57,131 bases of DNA from Pseudomonas californiensis (GCF_021147775.1 NZ_JAGTPK010000035.1:1-57131), one strand, 5' to 3'; shown: positions 42,602 through 51,830, numbered from the stretch's first letter. Numbers and translations are program-made. The notes: generated from the letters alone by a model not told the origin.

Positions 42602-44116
42602 ATGAATGCTCGACCTATGAAGTTGCTGACCGTCGCCATGCTGGCGGCCTGTTCTCTGGCTGCGGGCGTGGCGGAAGCTGCTGGCGTGCTGACCATCGGT
42701 CGCCGTGAGGACGGCACCACCTTCGACCCGATCAAGAGCGCGCAGAACGTCGATAACTGGGTATTCTCGAACGTTTACGACGTGCTTATCCGCGTCGATG
42801 ACAAAGGCACCAAACTGCTGCCGGGGTTGGCCGAGAGCTGGACCATCTCGCCAGACGGCCTGACGTACACCTTCAAGATTCGCTCTGCCAGGTTCTCTGA
42901 TGGCACCGACCTGACCGCCAGCGATGCGGTGTTCAGCCTGCTGCGTATTCGCGATGACAAGGGCTCGTTGTGGAGTGACTCCTACAAGATCATCGACAAG
43001 GCCACCGCGCCGGATCCGCGCACGCTGGTGGTCACCCTGAAAAATCCGTCTGCCTCGTTCCTCTCGCAATTGGCGCTGCCAAACGTGTCGATCCTGTCCG
43101 AAAAGGCCATGAAAAGCCTCGGTGCCGAAGCCTACGGTGAAAAGCCGGTCGGGTCGGGCGCCTTCACAGTCAAGGAGTGGCGTCGCGGTGACCGGGTGAT
43201 TCTGGAGAAAAACCCGGACTTCTGGGAAGCCTCGAAAGTCAGCCTGGACGGCGTTCAGTGGATCTCCGTGCCGGATGATAATGTGCGCATGCTCCAGGTC
43301 CAGAAAGGCGAGCTGGACGCGGCGATCTTCGTACCGTTCTCGCGCGTCGAAAACCTGAAGAAAGACCCGAATCTGGTCGTCCACCTCGACCCGTCCACGC
43401 GTGAAGATCACCTGCTGCTGAACCACGAGCACGGGGCGCTGGCCAAACCGCAAGTGCGTGAGGCTCTGGACATGGCCATCGACAAGAAATCGCTGGTTGA
43501 AGCGGCCACCTTCGGGTTGGGCACCGTTGCGTATTCCTATATTCCCAAGGGCGCGCTCTACCACTACGCAGACAACCTGCAACGCCCCTACGACCCGGTC
43601 AAAGCCAAAAAAATGCTGGCCGATGCGGGCGCTTCAGACCTGAAACTTAACTACGTGGTCAATGCAGGCAATGAGGTCGACGAACAGATCGCCGTCATGC
43701 TGCAACAACAACTGGCAAAGGTCGGTGTGACCACCACACTGCAAAAAGTCGACCCCAGCCAGAGCTGGCAAATGCTGATCGACGGCGACTACGACATCTC
43801 CGTGATGTACTGGACCAATGACATTCTCGATCCGGACCAGAAGACCACATTCGTGTTGGGCCACGACACTAACAACAACTACATGACCCGTTACAAGAAC
43901 GACAAGGTCAAGGACCTGGTCGCTGCCGCACGCGTAGAAATGGACCCGAAAAAGCGCGAGCAGATGTACATCGACCTGCAGAAAATGGCCAAAGCGGACG
44001 TCAACTGGATCGACCTTTACTACAGCCCGTATATCAACGTGTCGCGCAAGAACATCGAGCACTTCGGCCAGAACCCTCTGGGCCGATTCACGCTTGAAGA
44101 GACCGTCAAGAAGTAG
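42602..44116 (+). CDS. Periplasmic substrate-binding protein (SBP family 5) of the pip-linked transporter
   Basis: A 504-residue precursor: signal peptide (LLTVAMLAACSLAAGVAEAA, cut after AEA) and SBP_bac_5 domain (LTIGRREDGTTFDPIKSAQN, GSGAFTVKEWRRGDRVILEKNPDFW). Only distantly similar to the four dpp-linked binding proteins, so a different ligand is likely. Homologous transporters beside PipR-type regulators import the ethanolamine-derived or peptide-like plant signal; that role is inferred here. Start ATG 42602, GGAG nine bases upstream; last gene of the operon. Confidence 0.9.
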   Translation: MNARPMKLLTVAMLAACSLAAGVAEAAGVLTIGRREDGTTFDPIKSAQNVDNWVFSNVYDVLIRVDDKGTKLLPGLAESWTISPDGLTYTFKIRSARFSDGTDLTASDAVFSLLRIRDDKGSLWSDSYKIIDKATAPDPRTLVVTLKNPSASFLSQLALPNVSILSEKAMKSLGAEAYGEKPVGSGAFTVKEWRRGDRVILEKNPDFWEASKVSLDGVQWISVPDDNVRMLQVQKGELDAAIFVPFSRVENLKKDPNLVVHLDPSTREDHLLLNHEHGALAKPQVREALDMAIDKKSLVEAATFGLGTVAYSYIPKGALYHYADNLQRPYDPVKAKKMLADAGASDLKLNYVVNAGNEVDEQIAVMLQQQLAKVGVTTTLQKVDPSQSWQMLIDGDYDISVMYWTNDILDPDQKTTFVLGHDTNNNYMTRYKNDKVKDLVAAARVEMDPKKREQMYIDLQKMAKADVNWIDLYYSPYINVSRKNIEHFGQNPLGRFTLEETVKK

Positions 44117-44134
44117 AAAAACCCTGTGAAAACT

Positions 44135-44163
44135 GCGCTGTCACTCGAGTGGCAGCGCAGCAG
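44135..44163 (+). terminator. Terminator hairpin after the pip-linked transporter operon
   Basis: CTGCGCTG and CAGCGCAG arms with an inner CACT-CGAG-region extension form a stable hairpin about 20 bases after the binding-protein stop. No clear T-run. Confidence 0.6.
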
Positions 44164-44198
44164 GGCAGGTTGGGAGTATCAGCGCCGGTGCGGCCCTG

Positions 44199-44417
44199 TC
44201 ATTTTGACTCGATCTGAAACTTGATCTTGTCAGACGGCCACCAGGACCAGGAGGGCGGAGGCTGATAACAGCCAGGCTGGTTTGGCGGCGTCGCGTCACA
44301 TCTTACGTTGTAGCCTTTGCTGCCTTTTTCGGTACCACCTTCCCCTGTGCCTCGCTCGCTATAGGCGGCACAACCGGACGCCAACGTCAAAATCAGCAGC
44401 ATTACCGTGTGTTTCAT
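44199..44417 (-). CDS. Small lipoprotein of unknown function
   Basis: A 72-residue precursor with a lipobox (LTLASGC, Cys at residue 16). The mature part is Gly-rich, then Cys/Pro-rich (RCDATPPNQPGCYQPPPSW). ATG 44417 has GGAGG about six bases upstream; the longer in-frame start at 44465 would spoil the signal peptide. Function unknown. Confidence 0.65.
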   Translation of the reverse strand: MKHTVMLLILTLASGCAAYSERGTGEGGTEKGSKGYNVRCDATPPNQPGCYQPPPSWSWWPSDKIKFQIESK

Positions 44418-44501
44418 GACAGCCTCCATGCAATAAGCCCACATTTTAAGCAGAGCGCTCGCCATGTGTGGGAGTTTGTTTGCCTGAAGGTTTTTGGGCT
44501 G

Positions 44502-44852
44502 TCATTTCCTGACGGATGGCTCCGATGATCTGCGGTGGCTGATCGAACCGTCTTTACCGGGGCTTCCGTCAGCACCCTGTGCAGCATTCGTACCCGACGA
44601 ACCGCCTGCGCCTCCAGCACCCCCTTTGCCCGGCGTATCGCCATTGCCGCCAGCACCACCCTGGCCGCCATTACTGCCACCGGCGCCACCACTTCCGCCA
44701 GCACCACCGTTTCCGGCCAGTTGGCTGAACCCTGATGACGCTGCAATAGTGAGGGCAGGGAAGTGCGTGCCAAATGGATGTTGAGTGGCATACGCCGACG
44801 CACAAGACAGGCATGCTGCGCTCAATACCCAGATACGGGTTGAGGTTTTCAT
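44502..44852 (-). CDS. Secreted glycine-rich repeat protein
   Basis: A 116-residue exported protein: signal peptide (WVLSAACLSCASAYA, cut after AYA), a short neutral stretch, then a run of GGAGG/GNGG-type repeats (about residues 47-90) and a charged C-terminus. ATG 44852 has GGAGAG seven bases upstream. The repeat composition resembles surface or matrix glycine-rich proteins; no enzymatic domain. Function unknown. Confidence 0.6.
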   Translation of the reverse strand: MKTSTRIWVLSAACLSCASAYATQHPFGTHFPALTIAASSGFSQLAGNGGAGGSGGAGGSNGGQGGAGGNGDTPGKGGAGGAGGSSGTNAAQGADGSPGKDGSISHRRSSEPSVRK

Positions 44853-45471
44853 GTTCACTCTCCGTTTGCGTGAATACGATGTGGCCGGGATGTCCACTCT
44901 TGCCGTCGCGCTGCAAGCATCAAGGCCATTCGGCTTGAAGCCTAGCCATTCGACAAGGGTGCTTCAAAGACAAAACCTGTCGATTCACTGAATGAATGAG
45001 TTGTTCAGGGTTGTGACTTGTTCGCAGCCAGATTGCAACTTCAGGAGCACGCCATCTATAAGAATGGACTGCGTCGAGTTTACGTGGCAGCGTTGAAGCT
45101 AATAAATTGACGTCAAGCGGACGTGCTTATATAAAAATGGGGCCACTGTAGACAGTCTACTGTTCGTGAGCCTGACATGAAGTCTCTATCGTCTCAGGTG
45201 CGGCTAAGCATAAAGGCCTGAATCGGGCTGGCGCAGGCTGGGCTTGAAGCATGCATGAGCGCTCTGTCTCGGGCTGCCGCGCTGCATTCGCAAAAAGCAC
45301 GGCGCTTTCGGTTTCAACAATCCTTCGGCCTTTTATTCGCCTCCGACAGGAATAAAAGCTCTAAACAGGGAAGATGAAACAAACATCAAAACTGCATTCG
45401 CCGTGTAAAGCTACAACTCAGCCGTGATCGACTCACGTAAACTCGGAACTTCCAGTATCGGGTGAAACTTT
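44853..45471. other. Long intergenic region upstream of the diguanylate cyclase gene
   Basis: This 619-base stretch has no credible gene. It contains a well-formed sigma-70-like promoter (45107-45135) and a GTAGAC/GTCTAC inverted repeat shortly after it. It could be a long 5' leader for the cyclase or encode a small RNA. Confidence 0.4.
45107..45135 (+). promoter_or_regulatory. Sigma-70-like promoter
   Basis: TTGACG (-35, 45107-45112) and TATAAA (-10, 45130-45135) are separated by 17 bases. A transcript would start near 45143, about 330 bases upstream of the diguanylate cyclase start. Confidence 0.45.
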
Positions 45472-46656
45472 ATGACGGCACATACTCCTACGCTTTTTGC
45501 CTGTGTCGCTTTAGTGGCGACCATCATGGCGTTTTGTTTGATTCTGGTCGGCCAGTTCAATCGGCGTGACGGGCTGCTCACTATCGGCGTTGGTCTGCTG
45601 GCGCATGCGCTGGCTTATGTGGGTTATACCTTCTACGGTCATGCGCCATTGTGGTTCACCTACGGGGCTGCCAATACCTTGTTGTCCGTGGCGCTGGCGT
45701 TTTATGGGGCCAGCCTGTTCCGGATTATCGAGTTGCCGGTGCCGTGGGTGAAGGTATTTGCGCCTTCTGCATTGATGCTGATATTGATGACCAGCCTGAT
45801 CAATACGCTGGAGCCAAGGATGCTCGCTTCGGCCACGGTATTGATGGTGCAGTGCGCGTTGATCATCTACTGGACCCGCCGGCATATCCCTGCGCTGGGC
45901 CGCGCACGCATGCTGTTGATCATCGGTGCTGCAATCAGCCTTATCGGCCTGGGCATGCGCGTGGTTGCCGTGCTCGGCGGCGGCGCTGCGGAGATGCGCT
46001 ACGACGTCAGCAACCTCAAACAGACCATCTCGGTCGCCATCGGCACGTTCACCGCCATGATGATCTCACTTGGCCTGGTGCTGCTGTCCAAAGAGCGCAG
46101 CGAAGCAATGCTTCAGCACCTGGCACTGCGTGATGTGCTGACCGGCATTCTCAACCGGCGCGCGATCCTCGAACAGTTCTCCAAAGAACTGAAACGCTCG
46201 CGCCGAGACGGGGCCAGCATCGCTGTGGCCATGATCGACATCGACCACTTCAAACAGATCAACGACGTGCACGGCCACCTTGCTGGCGACGATGTGCTTT
46301 GCCACTGCGTCAGGCACCTCACCCAGCGGCTTCGCCAGTCCGACTGCATCGGTCGCTACGGCGGCGAGGAATTCCTCCTGCTTTTGCCAAGCACCAGCCC
46401 CGAAGGCGCCCTGACTGTCCTCGACGAACTCCGCACCTCTCTGGCCGAAACACCGGCAAGATACGGCGAAACAAACATCCCGCTGCGCATCAGCATCGGC
46501 GTGTGCTGCCTGGTCCCGACCGAAGACGACACACCCGCCAGCCTGCTCGCCAGGGCAGATGCCGCGTTGTACGAGGCCAAGGGGCTGGGGCGTAACAATG
46601 TGCGGTTTGCGCAGGTGGATGTGGCGCAGCAGGAGAGGGCGGTGAGTGTTGTGTAG
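45472..46656 (+). CDS. Membrane-bound diguanylate cyclase
   Basis: A 394-residue protein with six to seven N-terminal membrane helices (residues about 8-205) and a C-terminal GGDEF domain. The signature GGEEF (297-301) is intact, and the product-inhibition I-site RQSD (288-291) lies five residues before it, as required. It should make cyclic di-GMP under feedback control; the membrane part presumably senses an unknown signal. It is the functional opposite of the EAL protein at 29297. Confidence 0.9.
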   Translation: MTAHTPTLFACVALVATIMAFCLILVGQFNRRDGLLTIGVGLLAHALAYVGYTFYGHAPLWFTYGAANTLLSVALAFYGASLFRIIELPVPWVKVFAPSALMLILMTSLINTLEPRMLASATVLMVQCALIIYWTRRHIPALGRARMLLIIGAAISLIGLGMRVVAVLGGGAAEMRYDVSNLKQTISVAIGTFTAMMISLGLVLLSKERSEAMLQHLALRDVLTGILNRRAILEQFSKELKRSRRDGASIAVAMIDIDHFKQINDVHGHLAGDDVLCHCVRHLTQRLRQSDCIGRYGGEEFLLLLPSTSPEGALTVLDELRTSLAETPARYGETNIPLRISIGVCCLVPTEDDTPASLLARADAALYEAKGLGRNNVRFAQVDVAQQERAVSVV

Positions 46657-46730
46657 CGTGCGTTGAATGGGAAAACCCGTTCGACGCAAAGCACTACCGG
46701 CACAGAAGCAGTCAGCATCGCCTACCCATC

Positions 46731-46756
46731 ATTGCGCTTCAAACAAGGCGCAATGA
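46731..46756. terminator. Bidirectional terminator hairpin between convergent genes
   Basis: CATTGCGC (46731-46738) and GCGCAATG (46749-46756) form a perfect 8-bp stem between the cyclase stop and the tetR stop. Confidence 0.55.
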
Positions 46757-46777
46757 CCGACGACTGATCTGCGCATG

Positions 46778-47368
46778 CTACGTGTCTTTCTGTTGCAGAC
46801 TCTGGCGGCTGCCAGCGCTCAGCCCGTCGATCACAAGGTCCATTAATCTGGCGAGGCGTGGACGCCAGTCGCTTTTGGAGTCGATCTGCCATACTCCAGC
46901 GATGGAAAGAAAGAAGTCGTCTTTGGTCACCCCGCTACGAATTGTACCGGCCTCATCATTCGCTTTCAGAAGTGATTCGACTGCTCCCTGAATGGGCGCA
47001 TAGCCAGACTTGCCGGGGAACTCTCGCGTAGCGGCGGCTTGTCGTATCGCCGTCGCAAGCCCCGCCTTGGTCATGGCGTATTCAGCGAGGCAGTTCATCC
47101 ACTCCCGCAGCGCTTCCTTGGGCGGCCTGGTCGCAAGCAGCTCTTCTGCCAACGAAGCAACTTGCAGCATCTCGAACTGGTAGACCTCGAATACCAGGTC
47201 CTCCCGGTTCGCAAAGTGGCGATAAAACGTGCCTTGGCCAACACCGGCTTTCTTCGCAATCGCACTCAGCGCAACCGCAGGGTCGAGGGTCAGCTCTGCC
47301 ACCGCGACTTTCAGAATGCGCTCCCGGTTCTTCTTGGCGTCAGAACGCATCGCCAATTCGTCATTCAT
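46778..47368 (-). CDS. TetR-family repressor
   Basis: A 196-residue regulator with an N-terminal TetR helix-turn-helix (RERILKVAVAELTLDP...LSAIAKKAGVGQGTFYRHFANREDLVFEVY) and a variable ligand domain. It diverges from the SDR gene, and the 100 bases between them carry two palindromes, so it most likely represses both. Start ATG 47368; an upstream extension would read through the operators. Confidence 0.88.
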   Translation of the reverse strand: MNDELAMRSDAKKNRERILKVAVAELTLDPAVALSAIAKKAGVGQGTFYRHFANREDLVFEVYQFEMLQVASLAEELLATRPPKEALREWMNCLAEYAMTKAGLATAIRQAAATREFPGKSGYAPIQGAVESLLKANDEAGTIRSGVTKDDFFLSIAGVWQIDSKSDWRPRLARLMDLVIDGLSAGSRQSLQQKDT

Positions 47369-47400
47369 GAATAAAGTTTTTCCTTCGCCAGATTGCAAAT

Positions 47401-47442
47401 CGGACAGCTGTCCGGTAGATTTTTCCAGTGGACAGTTGTCCG
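47401..47442. promoter_or_regulatory. Tandem palindromic operators for the TetR regulator
   Basis: Two near-identical palindromes, CGGACAGCTGTCCG (47401-47414) and GGACAGTTGTCC (47430-47441), share GGACAGYTGTCC with centres 28 bases apart. They lie in the divergent promoter region of the tetR and SDR genes. Confidence 0.75.
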
Positions 47443-47468
47443 CTTGCGTAATATCACTGGAGTTTACT

Positions 47469-48227
47469 ATGAACGGCACTGGTAACACGATTCTGGTCAC
47501 GGGCAGCACCTCGGGGATCGGCCTGGGTCTGGCGCTTCGGCTCCACAACGCGGGCAACACCGTCATCATCGCGGGCCGTCGTCAGGCCCTGCTGGACAAA
47601 ATCGTGTCCGAGCATCCAGGCATCGAAGCCATCCTGCTGGACGTCGCCGATCCGCTTTCCATCCAACGCTGCAGCGAAGCGCTTGCGGCTAGCCATCCGG
47701 ACCTTAATGTCCTGATAAACAACGCAGGCATCATGCAGTGGGAAGACCTGACTGACCCTGAAAGCCTGAGCATCGCCGAAAACCTCGTCACCACGAACCT
47801 GCTCGGCACCCTCCGCATGGTCTATGCATTTCTGCCGCAATTGCTCAAGCAACCCAGTGCAACCATCATGAACGTGAGTTCGAGTTTGGGCTTCGTTCCG
47901 CTTCCCGCGACTGCCACCTACAGTGCAACCAAAGCGGCCGTCCATTCATTCACCCAAAGCCTGCGCGTGCAACTGGCCGACTCCCCGATCGAGGTGATCG
48001 AACTGGCACCGCCTGGCGTGCGCACCGACTTGCTTCGTATGGAGAACAATGACCACGCCATGCCTCTTGATGAGTTCCTGAACGAAATATTCGAGCTCCT
48101 TGGAAGCACCCCAACCCCACAAGAACTCATTGTCGAGCGCGCCAAGCCATTCAGGTTTGCCGAAGCCAACGGTTCTCATGGTGAGTTGTTGAAAATGCTC
48201 GCGGCGGTCAAACCACCCGCCGTGTGA
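47469..48227 (+). CDS. Short-chain dehydrogenase/reductase (DltE-like)
   Basis: A 252-residue classical SDR: cofactor motif TGSTSGIG, LINNAGIMQ, catalytic Ser in NVSSSLGFVPLP and YxxxK as YSATKAA. The hydride acceptor is unknown; the divergent TetR suggests induction by a small molecule it acts on. Start ATG 47469 with GGAG eight bases upstream, close behind the second operator. Confidence 0.88.
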   Translation: MNGTGNTILVTGSTSGIGLGLALRLHNAGNTVIIAGRRQALLDKIVSEHPGIEAILLDVADPLSIQRCSEALAASHPDLNVLINNAGIMQWEDLTDPESLSIAENLVTTNLLGTLRMVYAFLPQLLKQPSATIMNVSSSLGFVPLPATATYSATKAAVHSFTQSLRVQLADSPIEVIELAPPGVRTDLLRMENNDHAMPLDEFLNEIFELLGSTPTPQELIVERAKPFRFAEANGSHGELLKMLAAVKPPAV

Positions 48228-48478
48228 AAGAGCACCGTCGTCTTCCAGAAATCGCCCCATGATTCGCCATACGGTATTGAGCACACGCGATCAGGTTTTT
48301 CGAGCGTCGTCTGGTTGACCCTTGAGTGGTTCAGCCAGCGGCCAAGCGCCTGAACGAGAGAGATGGCCAGGCCGCCCGGGTCTGGCAGTGTGAAAGCGGT
48401 CGACCTCTGCGATACTTCATCAGCTCCGGTCTGAACTGATGCAGGCCAATCGCAAATCAACGTGCCGTCTGGAAAATC

Positions 48479-49027
48479 ATGAAAACAAAAAGCCTGTTGT
48501 TGTCGTGCCTGGTCTGCTTGCTGGCAGCCTTTCAGGCGAACGCCGCCGACCAGTCCTGCGCGCAAGCCATCGGTGACAAACGCTCGGCGATGCTGGTTAA
48601 ACAATGCCTCAACGTATCGCCCGCCACCCGACCGCCTTGCAAAGCCGCCAACAGCTGCGAAATGATCAACAGCGAAGTCGAGCGCGGCTGCGAACTGTTA
48701 GCCGGTGACGCCAATGCTCCAGGCTACTGCACCTTCGCACTCGCAAAACCCGAGACCTTCCAGGGCGCGCTGATTGCCGGTAACGGAACAGACGACTACA
48801 CCATCACCGTCCTGCTCAACGATGGTCGCCGATTCACCGCCTGGTGCGATGGCCAATGCGACGCGTGGTTTGTCGCCGAAGACGAAGGCGAAGCCACCTT
48901 GCGGCCTGAAATGGTCGGCAAAACCGTGAAAGTGACCGTAGCGAACGAGCCCAACAACGACAGAATCGCCGGGCCCTCTGAAGACGAGATGCTGATCTTT
49001 GTGAAGAAGGCTGAGCTAGTCAAATAA
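48479..49027 (+). CDS. Exported cysteine-containing protein of unknown function
   Basis: A 182-residue precursor with a signal peptide (LLLSCLVCLLAAFQANA, cut after ANA). The mature part has eight or so cysteines in its N-terminal half (CAQAI, QCLNV, PPCKAANSCEMI, GCELL, YCTF, WCDGQCDAW), likely disulfide-bonded, and a C-terminal beta-rich half. Not recognised. GGAAAATC precedes the ATG. Confidence 0.65.
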   Translation: MKTKSLLLSCLVCLLAAFQANAADQSCAQAIGDKRSAMLVKQCLNVSPATRPPCKAANSCEMINSEVERGCELLAGDANAPGYCTFALAKPETFQGALIAGNGTDDYTITVLLNDGRRFTAWCDGQCDAWFVAEDEGEATLRPEMVGKTVKVTVANEPNNDRIAGPSEDEMLIFVKKAELVK

Positions 49028-49102
49028 ACGCTGAGGAAAGCCCGTGCAAGCTGCCGAAAACCGCATTCGGCAGCACCTCATCGTTCAACCAATGGATCTG
49101 CG

Positions 49103-49342
49103 TTACGGCAGATTCGCCAACCGTTCCTCAACCGCATCATCAAAAATGATGTACAGCGCCTCAGCATCGGCCGCCCGCAACTTGCGCGTGCTTTCCAGCC
49201 CCTGAATCACCTCAATCTGAACCGCCCGCTCAGCCTCCAGACCCTCACGCGTGCTGGCCGCATTCAGCGCACGCAGCAAGTCACTCATCTCGTCGCGGAC
49301 GGGTTTTTGGAGACGTAGTTGATCGATTTTTTCTTGAGGCAT
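49103..49342 (-). CDS. Small helical protein of unknown function
   Basis: A 79-residue, strongly charged, probably all-helical protein (MPQEKIDQLRLQKPVRDEMSDLLRAL...). No recognisable ribosome site precedes ATG 49342, so the call rests on codon composition and an isolated open frame. Confidence 0.45.
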   Translation of the reverse strand: MPQEKIDQLRLQKPVRDEMSDLLRALNAASTREGLEAERAVQIEVIQGLESTRKLRAADAEALYIIFDDAVEERLANLP

Positions 49343-49546
49343 GGGAGAGGGGTACCTGGGTTGAGCTGGCCTTTGAGGGTGTGATGGTATCCCGGTTTGG
49401 TGGGTAAGGTTTTTTTTTGGGCGTTTTGGAGGTGTTGGGCGAGGGTTTGCGTCAAGTCATCAGCAGGCAGCGTATTCAAGCAGGCAGGAAATGTCCTTGA
49501 TGCTTCATTAAAGGCTGACCTCAAGAGGCGCAAGCTCCTTGAATCA

Positions 49547-49568
49547 GGGAAGCAGTAGCCTGCTTCCC
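49547..49568 (-). terminator. Terminator hairpin after the second chemoreceptor gene
   Basis: GGGAAGCAG (49547-49555) and CTGCTTCCC (49560-49568) pair perfectly with a 4-base loop, 24 bases after the stop. Confidence 0.7.
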
Positions 49569-49591
49569 GGTTCTGGACGTTGGTCTGGTGT

Positions 49592-51232
49592 CTACCCCAC
49601 TTTGAAAAAAGCAACTTTTTCGGTCAACCGCTCGGCCAACTGCGCCAACTCTTTGCTGGCCGTGGCCACTTCCGCCGAGCCAGTTGCGGAGTGAACGGTG
49701 GAGCTGTGGATGCGACTGATGTTCTGCGCGACCTCTTCGGCCACATCACTCTGCTGGAGTGAAGCGCTTGCGATCTGTGCATTCATCTTGTTGATCGCGC
49801 CGACCTGCTGGCTGATCTCCAGCAGTGCGCTCTGGGCGTGACGCGTTTGCGTTACGGTACGGCCCGCCAGTTCACAACTGTTGCGCATGCTGTGCGCAGC
49901 GGTTTCGGTGCCGCTCTGCAGCCCGCTGATCATGTCGCGAATTTCCTGGGTCGAGAGCTGCGTGCGATTGGCCAGCGAGCGAACCTCATCGGCCACAACC
50001 GCAAAGCCTCGGCCATGTTCACCCGCGCGTGCGGCTTCGATCGCAGCATTCAGGGCCAACAGGTTGGTTTGCGAAGCGATGGAGTTGATCACCTCAATGA
50101 CGCTTTCGATCTGCTCGCTGTCTTTGGACACTTGCTCCACAGTGCTCGTGGTTTCCGCCAGGGTTGTCGCCAGTTGCTCTATCGCTTTTGTTGAATCTAC
50201 AACCAAGTGGTTACTGCGTTCAACCTCAGTGTCCGCAAGGCTGGTGGCACCCGCCGCCTGAGACGCGTAACCGGACACCTCGTTGACGGTTGCGGCCATT
50301 TGCTTGATAGCGGTCGCAACCTGATCGGCCTCCTGCGTCTGCAGGCTGATCTGCTTATTATTGGTGGCAGACGTAGCCAGCAACCGCGTCGACGAATGAT
50401 TGACCTCTTGAGCAGCAATACGCACTTGGGTAACGGTGTCAGCCAAGCGGCCAAGTGCCGTTTTCAAGATGCCCATCACGCTGTTCGGGTAATCGGTCGT
50501 GATGGTTTGCTGCAAATCGCCATCCGCCAACCGTTGGATAGCCCGTGCAACCTCAGTAGGCTCAGCGCCCAGCGTAGATTTGACGAAACGAATGATGATG
50601 ATCGCCAGGATAATACTCAGCAGCAGAGCCACACCCGTTGCCACCAGCATCAAGCCACGAAACTGGCTCGCGGTAGTTTGCACCGCGTCCAGTCGCTCCC
50701 TGATCGAGGCCTCCTCATGGTCGATCAACGCGTTGATGCGCTTGAGCCATTCACTGTAATCACCCGACGTCTTCTTCAAAAGCAACGCCTGTGCCCCAGC
50801 AATATCGCCGCTACGACGCAGATCAATGACTGACTTGGTAGACGCCAGTGTCTGCTGCTCGATGCTCTTGATATCGCTCAGCAGCTTCTGCTCCTGTGCA
50901 CTGACAAGGTGCCCTGCATACAGCTTGTCCATCGGCGTGGCCGAGTCGACGTACGCCTTTTCAAGGCTGACGATATCCGCCAGATGCGTCTGCAAATCCC
51001 GATCGTTGTCCACCAGCACCGCATCGCGCAGAGAGATGGCGCGGTTATGCACACTGCCCCGAAAATTGATCGCATAACGCTGCACCTTCGCAGCATTGTT
51101 GCTGACGTCTTCCAGAGTCGAGTCGATGAAATCCACCCGCTGCATCCCGATTGCAGTAATCAATATGAGCAGCGACACAACAGCCGCGAAGCCGAGGCCT
51201 ATACGCGTAGCGAGGGAGACGGAGTCTTTCAT
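49592..51232 (-). CDS. Methyl-accepting chemotaxis protein
   Basis: A 546-residue chemoreceptor with membrane helices near residues 11-28 and 190-212, a periplasmic four-helix-bundle-type sensor, HAMP, and a signalling hairpin with tip EAARAGEHGRGFAVVADEVR. It is the second receptor of this layout in the window, but the sensor domain differs from that at 33982. Ligand unknown; no CheR-binding tail. The ribosome site before ATG 51232 is weak. Confidence 0.92.
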   Translation of the reverse strand: MKDSVSLATRIGLGFAAVVSLLILITAIGMQRVDFIDSTLEDVSNNAAKVQRYAINFRGSVHNRAISLRDAVLVDNDRDLQTHLADIVSLEKAYVDSATPMDKLYAGHLVSAQEQKLLSDIKSIEQQTLASTKSVIDLRRSGDIAGAQALLLKKTSGDYSEWLKRINALIDHEEASIRERLDAVQTTASQFRGLMLVATGVALLLSIILAIIIIRFVKSTLGAEPTEVARAIQRLADGDLQQTITTDYPNSVMGILKTALGRLADTVTQVRIAAQEVNHSSTRLLATSATNNKQISLQTQEADQVATAIKQMAATVNEVSGYASQAAGATSLADTEVERSNHLVVDSTKAIEQLATTLAETTSTVEQVSKDSEQIESVIEVINSIASQTNLLALNAAIEAARAGEHGRGFAVVADEVRSLANRTQLSTQEIRDMISGLQSGTETAAHSMRNSCELAGRTVTQTRHAQSALLEISQQVGAINKMNAQIASASLQQSDVAEEVAQNISRIHSSTVHSATGSAEVATASKELAQLAERLTEKVAFFKVG

Positions 51233-51830
51233 TGGGTACTCGGGAATGCCCCAGTGGGGGCTGGCCTGGAGGGTGTCAAAATGATATCACTTTTAGTGGC
51301 GTCGGGTTATTGGCGCAGACCTGTGGTATCGGTGGGGAGGGGGATGTGTTGATGCTGGCCTTCAGGCAATCGTTGATAAGCTGCTCAGCTGGGAGTATTT
51401 CAGCTGGTTCGGGCTGGTAGCCGAAGACTTTGGTTAGAGTTCGGCCTCAAGCGGTTGTACAACGTCTCTGGCATGGTGTCGGAGTCGCCAGACAAGCTTA
51501 TGATTCCTATTTGCTGCCCCATCAGCCGGCGCGGTATTCGCTAATTCCAGGCACAAAAAAGACGTCTGTAGAACGCCTTTTTCGTTGAGTTGATGGGCCG
51601 GGGTAATCTGAAACAAGTCGGTATCTATCTGTTTTGGCTAGTAAATAATTGTTTGGTCAACTTGCTTGGAATACCAGTTGGAACGCTGCGTGGTCTGGAT
51701 TCCGATGGACGGTGCTTTTTGAGCTCCGCCCTCCAAAACTAATCGGGGCTGAATCTATCAAGCCAATGGTCGAGCTGTTGATTGTTGCCCCTGCGCTCGC
51801 AGGTACAGGGGCTCCTAGCAAACGATACCG
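51233..51830. other. Intergenic region at the border of the accessory segment
   Basis: 598 bases without a credible gene. It holds an imperfect terminator-like hairpin at 51555-51582 (AAAAAAGACGT against ACGCCTTTTT, T-runs on both strands) and the downstream terminator of the next gene at 51787-51812. No tRNA or attachment site could be recognised. Confidence 0.4.
51787..51812 (-). terminator. Terminator hairpin after the DUF2075 gene
   Basis: GCCCCTG (51787-51793) and CAGGGGC (51806-51812), with an inner CTGCG/CGCAG pairing alternative, 19 bases after the stop. Confidence 0.55.

Noticed and set aside
51555..51582. AT-flanked hairpin as an attachment site
   Set aside because: It looks like a bidirectional terminator; no matching direct repeat was found at the right end of the accessory segment.
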